A DNA stretch of 30,467 nt from an uncultured bacterium (GTDB lineage: Bacteria > CSSED10-310 > CALFER01), in NCBI GenBank assembly GCA_937951895.1, contig CALFER010000048.1:1-30467 (forward strand), written 5' to 3'. Shown piece after piece: positions 23,203 to 30,467 of the stretch. Under the pieces are notes generated by a model. That model saw nothing but the letters and a program-made list of their open reading frames with translations, searched no databases and was not told where the DNA came from. The first letter of the stretch is position 1; every line of letters starts with the position of its first letter. The position numbers and the translations under genes are program-made.

Positions 23203-25431
23203 ATGTCGATTCGCAGTAAGGTTCGAAAGCTGGCGGCATGGATCGTTTTCGCCGTGCTCAATGGATCTGCGCTGAGTGCTTCAAACGCCTCACCTGTAAC
23301 GTCCGAACAGACAAAGAAACGGCCGACAATCGGATTGGCGCTCAGCGGTGGAGCCGCCCGTGGGTCTGCGCACATCGGCGTTCTGAAAGTACTCGAAGAA
23401 CTTCGCATCCCGATCGATTACATAGCGGGTACGAGCATGGGAGCGATCGTGAGTGGGATTTATGCGTGTGGAATGAGTCCTGACGAGTTGGCTGCCGAGG
23501 TGACTCGGATGGACTGGGAAGATCTGTTCAACGATGTTCCACCGCGAAAATCCCTTTCGTTTCGACGAAAACAGGATGTCGTGAGCGGGTTGATGGGGCT
23601 GGAAATCGGGTACAAAAAGGGGAAGTTTGTCTTGCCGAAAGGCCTGGTGACGGGACAAAAACTCAGATTCGCCCTCCGATCACTCACCTTCCCAGCCCGC
23701 AATATCAAGGATTTTGACGAACTGCCGATCCCTTTTCGTGCTGTCGCAACGGATATTCTTGACGGTGAGCGCATCGTTCTGAAATCGGGAGATCTCGTGG
23801 ATGCCATTCATGCGAGCATGGCGATACCGGGCGTGTTCAGTCCGGTTGAGATCGGCGACCATCTTCTTGTGGACGGGGGGATCGTGAGTCAGATGCCGGT
23901 CGAGACCGTGAAGAGCATGGGGGCGGATATCGTGATCGCGGTCAACGTCGGGAGTCCGCTCGCGACGCGCGAACAACTCGAATCATTATCCGGTCTGTCC
24001 ATTCAACTGATGGACATCATCATCCATTCGAATCTGAATCGGGAAGCCCAGATGGCGGATCTCATCATCAACTGCGAACTCGGAGAATACACCTCCTCCG
24101 ATTTCCCGAAAGTCGCGGCGATTGTTGATCTTGGGGAGAAATCCGCTCGCAAATACATCTCTCAACTTGCCAGATACTCCGTCAGCCCCGACGAGTATGC
24201 TCGATTCCTGAAGAAACAGCGCCGCTCACGTGACGAACCGACGCGCATCGATTTCCTGCAGATCGACAATCTTCATCGCGTTGATCCGCGCATCATCACC
24301 CGCCGTGTGAAACTGCGTCCCGAGGGTGACCTGGATCTGTCGATGCTGCGGCATGACATCGACAGCGTCTTCGAACTCGGGGACTTCGATCGGGTCGATT
24401 ATTCGTTCATTCAATCCGGTGACGAGGAAGGTCTGAGGATCAGCGCGACGGAGAAGTCGATCGGAACGAATTCCTTGCGATTCGGGCTGAGTTTTACGGA
24501 TGATGCCGAGAACAACAGTTACTTCAGCATCATGTTGCGATACACGATGACGCGTCTGAACCGTCTCGGCGCCGAATGGCTGTCGGAGGTGCAGTTCGGG
24601 CGCACGCGGCGCGTCTTTACGGAATTCTACCAGCCTCTGACGTTTTCCGGCACATGGTTCCTGGCACCCAAATTTCAGTATGTCAACAACATCAGCAATC
24701 TCTATCAGGACGACGTGCGTGTTGCCGCCTATCAGAACAGCATCTTCTCAAGTGGAGGGGACATCGGTTATCAGATGGGTAATTACGGCGAGGTCCGCCT
24801 CGGATACATCCTCTCCAATGCCCAGGCCGACCTCACAACCGGGATTTCCGATCAGAGTTACTACGACATCACCGCGGCCGGAGTCAGTCTCAATCTGACG
24901 CTGGATCGAGTCGACAACCCGGGATTCCCACGCAACAGCACCCTGACCCAGATCAAAGGTTTTTTTGCCCAGAAAGAACTCGGGTCGGATGACACATACA
25001 CCCGACTGGAAGGTGTGACCGGCAAATTCAAGAGTTACAACCACCATACCTATTTCGGCATGCTCGAACTCGGGACGAGTCTCGGAACGGATCTCCCGAT
25101 ATACGATCAGTTTGCCGTCGGTGGTCTGTTCTCCTTCTCCGGTTATCGCGACGAGCAACTCCGTGGAAATTACTATGGAATCGCACGCGTCGGGTATTAC
25201 AACCGGGTGATGAGTCTTCCGGTTGCGGTCGGAGGCGGATTGTATCTCGGAGCATGGATCGAAGGGGGATCAGCGGTGCAGTCGATCGATGATGTCGAAT
25301 TTGACGCACTCAGCGCATCTCTGACGATCGCTATGGGAATGGATACCTTTATCGGACCCTTGTATCTGGCATACGGACAGACGGATCAAGGGTCAGGCAG
25401 TTTTTACCTGACACTGGGTAAATCATTCTGA
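23203..25431 (+). CDS. PlpD-like patatin phospholipase with POTRA and outer-membrane barrel
   Basis: The 742-residue protein has a signal peptide (about 1-26), then a patatin domain (about 41-330): oxyanion loop SGGAARG (48-54), nucleophile elbow GTSMG with Ser78, and catalytic Asp224 in LLVDGG. A POTRA-like segment (about 345-420, TRRVKLRPEGDLD) leads to a BamA-type 16-strand barrel that ends YLTLGKSF with a terminal Phe. This order matches type Vd autotransporters such as PlpD, which expose or release a phospholipase A1. A relative retaining the patatin on the periplasmic side is possible. The ribosome site (AAAGGA) is somewhat distant. Its TGA overlaps the next ATG by one base (TGATG). Confidence 0.93.
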   Translation: MSIRSKVRKLAAWIVFAVLNGSALSASNASPVTSEQTKKRPTIGLALSGGAARGSAHIGVLKVLEELRIPIDYIAGTSMGAIVSGIYACGMSPDELAAEVTRMDWEDLFNDVPPRKSLSFRRKQDVVSGLMGLEIGYKKGKFVLPKGLVTGQKLRFALRSLTFPARNIKDFDELPIPFRAVATDILDGERIVLKSGDLVDAIHASMAIPGVFSPVEIGDHLLVDGGIVSQMPVETVKSMGADIVIAVNVGSPLATREQLESLSGLSIQLMDIIIHSNLNREAQMADLIINCELGEYTSSDFPKVAAIVDLGEKSARKYISQLARYSVSPDEYARFLKKQRRSRDEPTRIDFLQIDNLHRVDPRIITRRVKLRPEGDLDLSMLRHDIDSVFELGDFDRVDYSFIQSGDEEGLRISATEKSIGTNSLRFGLSFTDDAENNSYFSIMLRYTMTRLNRLGAEWLSEVQFGRTRRVFTEFYQPLTFSGTWFLAPKFQYVNNISNLYQDDVRVAAYQNSIFSSGGDIGYQMGNYGEVRLGYILSNAQADLTTGISDQSYYDITAAGVSLNLTLDRVDNPGFPRNSTLTQIKGFFAQKELGSDDTYTRLEGVTGKFKSYNHHTYFGMLELGTSLGTDLPIYDQFAVGGLFSFSGYRDEQLRGNYYGIARVGYYNRVMSLPVAVGGGLYLGAWIEGGSAVQSIDDVEFDALSASLTIAMGMDTFIGPLYLAYGQTDQGSGSFYLTLGKSF

Positions 25432-26825
25432 TGCTGCCGGATGGTGACAAGGAGGAACTCGTGGATGGTATTCGAGACGTCGATCGAGTGATTGCAGCAG
25501 AGATCTGGTCGGACAACCATCTGGGTCAGATATTCAAAGATCTGTGCATGAAGTTTACACATCGGTTTTCAGGCAGCGAAGAAGCCAGACTGGCAGCCGA
25601 GTACATCGCTGAACGATTGCGCGCATTCGGCATTCAGAATGTCGCTCTGGAACCATTCCCGGTCGTTGCCTGGAAACGTTCCTCAGCCAGATTGACGATG
25701 ATTTCGCCAGTTCATCGCGAGTTTCCTGTTCTTGCCCTTCCCTACTCTCCGTCATGCGATCGGGAATTCAAGCTGATCGATCTCGGTCTCGGTCATCCAT
25801 CCGACCTCGATCGAAACATCGAGCGGATCCGGGGATCGGCCGTGCTCGTCGATGACCGCAATCCTCCCTCCGGTCCTCATCTGCACCGTCTTCAGAAGTA
25901 TTTATCCGTGGTTCAGAACGGAGCAGGCGCTTTTCTGTTCGCCGGCAATCAACCCGGCATGCTTGCTCCAACCGGCTCGCTGGCATTCGATCCATGCAAA
26001 CCTCTCGACCAGTGCATTCCGTCCATGGGTATCCCGCTCGAGTGTGCCCAGGAACTCAGGTACTGGCTGTCGCAGGAAGTCGTGAGCATCCGGGTCGAGC
26101 AACACAACACCCTGTGTCATACATCGGATGTGAATGTGGTGGCCGAAATCGAGGGAGGGAGGCAAGATTCCCGGGTCACGCTCATATCGGCTCATTATGA
26201 TGGACATGATATCTGTCAAGCAGCAAACGACAATGCCAGCGGAACAGCGGCAGCGATGGAAACAATTCGAGCCCTGTCGCGCATCCCTTCAGAATCCAGG
26301 GGACCTGTGCGAGTGGTTCTGTTCGGAGGAGAAGAAACCGGTCTTCTCGGATCATACGCCTACATTCAGAATCACCGGCGAGAAGTGAATACCATCAAAT
26401 TCGTGTTCAACCTGGACTGCGTCGGTAAAGCCGGAAAACTCGGAGTTCTCGTGCAAAAAGCCCCCCATGCGCTACGACGAATCAGTGAATGGATCCGGGA
26501 CATCGATGCGGACATCGACGTATTCGACCATCTCATCCCATTTTCGGATCAGTTCCCATTCTTTCTCAATGGAGTGCCGACTGCATTCTGTGCGACGGAA
26601 GGCAACGGTCAGCGGAGTTGGGATCACACTTCCGGAGACACTTTCGAGAAAGTAGGGATCGACTCGCTGCGACGAGTCGCCTTGCAGGTCTCTCGATTGA
26701 CGGCCCGGGTGGCGGCGTCGGACGATTGGATCGTCGACCCGATCCCATCTGATGAGGTAAAGATGTCGCTTTTAAGCAGCGGAATCGAGGCATTGATGCG
26801 CTATGAACAGCATTGGCCATTCTGA
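25431..26825 (+). CDS. M28-family zinc aminopeptidase
   Basis: The 464-residue protein carries the co-catalytic zinc ligands of family M28: HYD (His255, Asp257), Asp267 in NDNASG, Glu301/Glu302 in GGEETGLLGS, Asp329 in FNLDCVG and His399 in SWDHTSGDTFEKV. A PA-like insert (about 95-235) precedes the peptidase core. No signal peptide is visible, unlike most M28 enzymes, so it seems cytoplasmic. It begins on the last base of the patatin stop and ends 23 bases inside the M48 gene, so all three are one translationally coupled unit. A role in peptide turnover is known for the family; the substrate here is unknown. Confidence 0.92.
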   Translation: MLPDGDKEELVDGIRDVDRVIAAEIWSDNHLGQIFKDLCMKFTHRFSGSEEARLAAEYIAERLRAFGIQNVALEPFPVVAWKRSSARLTMISPVHREFPVLALPYSPSCDREFKLIDLGLGHPSDLDRNIERIRGSAVLVDDRNPPSGPHLHRLQKYLSVVQNGAGAFLFAGNQPGMLAPTGSLAFDPCKPLDQCIPSMGIPLECAQELRYWLSQEVVSIRVEQHNTLCHTSDVNVVAEIEGGRQDSRVTLISAHYDGHDICQAANDNASGTAAAMETIRALSRIPSESRGPVRVVLFGGEETGLLGSYAYIQNHRREVNTIKFVFNLDCVGKAGKLGVLVQKAPHALRRISEWIRDIDADIDVFDHLIPFSDQFPFFLNGVPTAFCATEGNGQRSWDHTSGDTFEKVGIDSLRRVALQVSRLTARVAASDDWIVDPIPSDEVKMSLLSSGIEALMRYEQHWPF

Positions 26826-28308
26826 TCCTTCCCACTCGGATTTTTTCGACCTCCAGAAAAAACACAAGCGTAAATCGATTCTGATTTTTATTCTGCTCGT
26901 TTCCTTTTACGTAGTCTGTATCTTCCTGATTCTGCTGGTCTCGGTCGGTTTCGTCTCATTCGTTGCTCTCGGACCGGATCGCATCACATCGATCCTTGGG
27001 CCTCTGGCCGGGGTCGCACTGTGTGTCGCCATTGCCACTGCGACTCTCAACATGTTCGATGCCGTACACAATGGTCCGACTCGAATCATCCAACGGCTCA
27101 AGGCATCTGCTCCGGATCCTCACGATTCCTGCCATCAACGGTTCTCGAATGTGCTCTCTGAAATATCGATCTCGGCCGGCATTCCCAGCGTAAGACCCTT
27201 CGTGATTCCGGATGCTTCGGTCAATTCACTCACTCTGCTGCAGAGGGACCGGATCCCTGGCGTCGCTGTGACGGAGGGCTTACTCGCTGTGGCAACGCGG
27301 GATGAGTTACAGGCTGTGGTCGCCCATGAAATCGCGCATGTTCTCTCCGGAGATCTCATGTTCATCACTCTGGTGGTGTCCCTGATGACGCCGTTTGAAT
27401 ACCTTGCGAGAGTCTTTCAGCAGGACGAAACGCGTACAGGGCCCCAGGTGAGATCAAGCGGTTTTGCCGCAGTCCTGTATTCGAGTGGCTTCTTCAGTTA
27501 TTTTTTTATCAGGATGTTGAGCACCATGGTGAGTCGTGAGCGCGAACTCCGAACGGATGCTCAGGCCATCGAGTTGACTCGTAATCCGGAAGCGCTCGCC
27601 ACCATCATATTCAAGGCATTTCATTCCGCAGTCCATCTGGGCGATTTCTCTCTGGCCTACAGTCCGATTTTTATCGTGTCACCGAATATGGGACATGAGG
27701 ACGACAGTTATCTCAATCGCATTCTCGATACGCACCCTCCGATCGGAAAGCGATTGCATCTGATCGGCAGGATCGCCGGAATCGCACCGCATCAGATTGT
27801 GAAGCGGATCGAGGCACAGGAACCACTGCGATTTACCAGGACGGTTCAGGAAGCGAAAGCGGGATTAGGCGAAGAACTCGTCATGATGGATCGCTCCGCG
27901 TCCGGCAGGATATGTCCGGATTGTCAGACGGAACTTGCTCTGATCGATTATGAAGGGACACAGGTGCTTTCGTGCAGGACCTGTCATGGTGCTCTGGTTC
28001 ATCCCACATCGTTGATGCGGATCCTGATTCGCCGCAATCTACGTTTTTCCGCAGATCTCCAGGCGATGGCCGACGAGCATCGACAACGAATTCGGCTCAA
28101 TCCCTTGAAGAAGAAGGCGCGCGGAGATCACGAGAGGGTTTTGAAATGTCCGAACTGCGGGATCGGGATGATCGCAGGTCCCTACAGTTATCATCATTTC
28201 TTGCCCATCGATCGATGTCTCAGGTGCAGATGGACCTGGTTCGATGCCAATGAACTCGAGATCCTGCAGATTCTGATTGAAACACCCGATAAAAAAACTG
28301 AAACTTGA
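26803..28308 (+). CDS. Membrane M48-family metallopeptidase with two C-terminal zinc ribbons
   Basis: The 501-residue protein has two N-terminal membrane helices (about 25-50 and 60-82). An HtpX/Ste24-like M48 domain follows, with VVAHEIAHVLSGD (zinc site His175, His179) and the third ligand Glu248 in SRERELRTDAQAIE, plus further hydrophobic segments (182-200, 222-240). The C-terminus has two four-cysteine ribbons: Cys371/374 with 391/394, and Cys449/452 with 472/475, the latter with RWTWFDANELEIL typical of TFIIB-type zinc-ribbon proteins. M48 proteases of this type degrade damaged membrane proteins. The ribbons may bind substrate or a partner (inference). Its start lies inside the M28 gene. 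Confidence 0.9.
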   Translation: MNSIGHSDPSHSDFFDLQKKHKRKSILIFILLVSFYVVCIFLILLVSVGFVSFVALGPDRITSILGPLAGVALCVAIATATLNMFDAVHNGPTRIIQRLKASAPDPHDSCHQRFSNVLSEISISAGIPSVRPFVIPDASVNSLTLLQRDRIPGVAVTEGLLAVATRDELQAVVAHEIAHVLSGDLMFITLVVSLMTPFEYLARVFQQDETRTGPQVRSSGFAAVLYSSGFFSYFFIRMLSTMVSRERELRTDAQAIELTRNPEALATIIFKAFHSAVHLGDFSLAYSPIFIVSPNMGHEDDSYLNRILDTHPPIGKRLHLIGRIAGIAPHQIVKRIEAQEPLRFTRTVQEAKAGLGEELVMMDRSASGRICPDCQTELALIDYEGTQVLSCRTCHGALVHPTSLMRILIRRNLRFSADLQAMADEHRQRIRLNPLKKKARGDHERVLKCPNCGIGMIAGPYSYHHFLPIDRCLRCRWTWFDANELEILQILIETPDKKTET

Positions 28309-28379
28309 TTCATTCATCCGCGTTATATTATTATTTAGGGTTGATTTGCTGAATCGGGCTATATCGATCGAGGCAGTGA

Positions 28380-29630
28380 ATGGATCAGATCTACGTTGCA
28401 TCTCTGGAGCGACAGCAGGGCTCAAAAGAAGTCTGGCTCGCCATTTTTCTGAAAGGAGATCTGAATCATCTCGGCGACCTCCGCGGGTTTCTCGAAAATC
28501 AAAAAATCAAATGTCGCCCTTTCCCGGAACATCTCAGATCGCGGATGGCCGAGTTCAATTATTTCGATGATGGCTTTATTTTTTCGATTCATCCTGACCG
28601 ATGGACCTTCTACGAAATCAGGAGTTACATTCAGAAGTATATCGACCAGCAGAACGAAAGCGCGGTGCTGCGTGATTTCATGCTGGATGATTTTGAATCC
28701 GGACGTTCGGATCAACTCTTTGATGAGCAGTTTTATCTGAGTCTGACCCGGGAGATTCATAAGTACAAGCGTGTTTATTTTGAAGAAAGCCACTCAATCA
28801 GCCTGCTGATTGCGGGTGTCTTGAAACTGATCCGGCAGAATCTGTGCCTGTACTGGTCTGCTGTCCGCCTGCTCAATATCAATAACAACAAACTGGATTA
28901 CATCAATTTCGACCCGCCGTCCGCTCCTCGCAGACCCATTATCCGGATTGCCAATGGCGGAGAGGAACATGGAGCGATTCGGGTTCCCGTGGAATTCTGC
29001 GGGGAGATGATCGCGGAGTTCATCGTTCAACCCGGACCGTTCAGCCCTTCGATCAAGGAAATCAATCGTTTTCTGACGCATGTCAGCATGCTGCTGGATG
29101 ATTTCTTCTACGCCGATCTCCGGTTCAAACGCGTCACGTTCAAGCTCTACAGCGAACTTTCCAAACTCAAACAGTTACAGGTCCCAACGCGTCCGATCCC
29201 GGAAGATCGCGAAGAAAAAATCAGAAAGAAGTGGCAGTTGCTCGTGCTCGCCGCAACCGAACTGAGTGCTCCGGTTATCCTGTCCGAATGCACAAAGTTC
29301 GGATTCGAGCGGAACAACATCGAGCTGTTCACGGATTTCTCGAAGTTTCACCATTTCGACGCCAATAATCTTCTGATCCATCGTTGCCGTTTCGATGGGA
29401 TTCTTCTGGGACCGATGCCGCACAAGATACAGGGGGACTTCGGCAGCTACAGCAGCCTGATCGAAAAGATGCAGAGCGAGCCTTCGCGATACCCGATTTT
29501 CGAGGTGCTTCGTAATCCGAATGGCGATCTGGTGCTCAGTAAAAAATCACTCCGCATGGCTCTCGATAAGTTGGTTCTTAAACTCGATGAGGTGAGTGAG
29601 TATCGCGCAAAAGTGGATGAGCAGGCCTGA
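28380..29630 (+). CDS. Protein of unknown function, possible GAF-like and Rossmann-like domains
   Basis: The 416-residue soluble protein has no signal peptide or membrane helix. The N-terminal segment (about 1-95) is mixed alpha/beta. Residues about 125-260 resemble a GAF-type sensory domain (LLIAGVLKLIRQNLCLYWSAVRLLNI, AIRVPVEFCGEMIAEFIVQPGPFS, FLTHVSMLLDDFF). A short charged helix (about 268-288) leads to a C-terminal alpha/beta unit (about 290-400) with WQLLVLAATEL, CRFDGILLGPMPHKIQGDFG and NPNGDLVLSKKSLRMAL. These domain calls rest on pattern only, and I cannot name the family. The ATG follows GAGG, 71 bases after the M48 gene, in a gap with no clear terminator, so it may belong to the same operon. 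Confidence 0.75.
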   Translation: MDQIYVASLERQQGSKEVWLAIFLKGDLNHLGDLRGFLENQKIKCRPFPEHLRSRMAEFNYFDDGFIFSIHPDRWTFYEIRSYIQKYIDQQNESAVLRDFMLDDFESGRSDQLFDEQFYLSLTREIHKYKRVYFEESHSISLLIAGVLKLIRQNLCLYWSAVRLLNINNNKLDYINFDPPSAPRRPIIRIANGGEEHGAIRVPVEFCGEMIAEFIVQPGPFSPSIKEINRFLTHVSMLLDDFFYADLRFKRVTFKLYSELSKLKQLQVPTRPIPEDREEKIRKKWQLLVLAATELSAPVILSECTKFGFERNNIELFTDFSKFHHFDANNLLIHRCRFDGILLGPMPHKIQGDFGSYSSLIEKMQSEPSRYPIFEVLRNPNGDLVLSKKSLRMALDKLVLKLDEVSEYRAKVDEQA

Positions 29631-29634
29631 TCGA

Positions 29635-30467
29635 TCAGCTTCGATCCGTAATTCTGTATTTCTCGACCAGATGATGCGGGTAATAGGATAATTTCGCTTT
29701 GCGCAATCCGTCATCGCCCATATCCTGTTCGCGATTGATATACAGATCAGCTCCAGCAAATCGTCTGGCGAAAAAATGATTGATGGCGGCATAAATTCCA
29801 GGCACTTCCGCATTGGCTTTCTCGATATGCACCAGAATCGTCCGATCGTTCAGGCGATCTCCGACCGAAAACGCCTCAACCCGGCCATTCACCCGGATCA
29901 GGATTCCAAAAAGATCGAGCTCCGAGAAGTGATTCAAAGCCTGATAGCACGCCATGCATTCCGACATGATTTCCGGATTTTTCTGGCATTCGCGAAATCG
30001 GCACCAGTTTCCCAGAAAAGTAATGCAGTCATTCAGGTTCGTGGAATCGAGATCTTCGATTTCATGGGGAACCGTCTTCAGAAATCGTGAGAGGTGGTTC
30101 CGTTTGGCATGGTATTTACGGCCTTCGAGTCGAATGAGATCATCGGAAAGATAGACATAATCGAATTCGTTCCGGAGTGGTTCGATATCGAACCGTGTCA
30201 GAATTTCGTGATTCGTCGCGAGTCTGAAACCAGCCTTTTCGATCCGGGGATACCGTACTTCCCGATTCGATCTCAACCACTCGAACATTTTCGTAACGGT
30301 ATCGGGTGAAAGGCAGCGCGAGGATTTCGGAATCGGAGGCAGAAAGAAATAGCCGTATTTCCGGGTGTTGCACAGGATGATGATTGCATCGTCGAGTTCC
30401 GCCCATGCTGCATTGATCTGCGTCTGGTAGATGAAGAAATTGGTGAAACAGATCTCGGAGATCTCCG
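29635..30467 (-). CDS. DUF2156 (phosphatidylglycerol lysyltransferase-like) protein, 5' end outside window
   Basis: The frame stays open from the TGA at 29635 to the right edge, about 277 residues visible. The upstream part reads EISEICFTNFFIYQTQIN, then a yet-open YGYFFLPPIP segment, the classic N-terminal pattern of DUF2156. The downstream GNAT-like half has DYVYLSDDLIRLEGRKYHAKRNHLSRFLK, GRVEAFSVGDRL, VHIEKANAEVPGIYAAINHFF and DLYINREQDMGDDGLRKAKLSYYP. The family is related to the aminoacyl-lipid synthase MprF C-terminal domain, but most stand-alone members have no proven substrate. It is convergent with the gene at 28380, with four bases between their stops. A Met at 30288 exists but is internal. 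Confidence 0.88.
   Translation of the reverse strand, partial: EISEICFTNFFIYQTQINAAWAELDDAIIILCNTRKYGYFFLPPIPKSSRCLSPDTVTKMFEWLRSNREVRYPRIEKAGFRLATNHEILTRFDIEPLRNEFDYVYLSDDLIRLEGRKYHAKRNHLSRFLKTVPHEIEDLDSTNLNDCITFLGNWCRFRECQKNPEIMSECMACYQALNHFSELDLFGILIRVNGRVEAFSVGDRLNDRTILVHIEKANAEVPGIYAAINHFFARRFAGADLYINREQDMGDDGLRKAKLSYYPHHLVEKYRITDRS

Overview
The window is from a Gram-negative bacterium. It encodes two outer-membrane beta-barrel proteins that end in Phe (a FadL-type porin and a patatin/BamA-type barrel) and several secreted proteins with Thr/Pro-rich linkers. Such linkers, FG-GAP propellers and M28/M48 peptidase clusters are common in uncultured candidate phyla, but I cannot name the taxon. 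I saw no rRNA, tRNA or CRISPR array.

Layout. (1) 1-295: the 3' end of a group II intron (domains V and VI) entering from the left edge, then an inverted pair of heptanucleotide repeats. (2) 296-3897, minus: a large secreted protein with two repeat blocks, each apparently seven-bladed, interrupted by a 91-nt deficit in one repeat that splits it into two reading frames. (3) 4156-4425, minus: a small hypothetical gene. (4) 4561-9548, plus: an eight-gene arsenic operon with an excellent promoter/operator. Its order is arsR, ArsP-type permease, CxxC glutaredoxin-like protein, arsF-like, arsG-like, CMD/AhpD-like protein, arsM, TlpA-like protein. It has no arsenate reductase, ArsB or Acr3, so it looks aimed at methylated and aromatic arsenicals. 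(5) 13959-9600, minus, tail to tail with the arsenic operon: SLC13 permease, persulfide dioxygenase-rhodanese fusion and two half-size YeeE/YedE sulfur transporters. Upstream lie a broken CpcT/CpeT-like gene and, divergently, a BigR/SqrR-like two-cysteine ArsR repressor followed by a FadL porin. This is a sulfide/persulfide/thiosulfate handling island.

(6) 16426-16863, minus: a short BLUF blue-light receptor. (7) 17092-23056: secreted proteins, comprising a Cys-rich protein, a double OB-fold-like protein, a divergent propeller-like protein and a parallel beta-helix protein with a C-terminal membrane tail. Two of these, and the protein in (2), share a C-terminal domain of about 120 residues that I do not recognise. 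(8) 23203-28308: a tightly overlapped operon of a PlpD-like patatin autotransporter, an M28 aminopeptidase and a membrane M48 peptidase with two zinc ribbons. (9) 28380-29630: a protein of unknown function. (10) 29635-30467, minus: a DUF2156 protein cut by the right edge.

The most notable features are the back-to-back arsenic and sulfur detoxification operons, each with its own ArsR-family regulator; the unusual thiol proteins in the arsenic operon; and the shared C-terminal domain of the secreted proteins.
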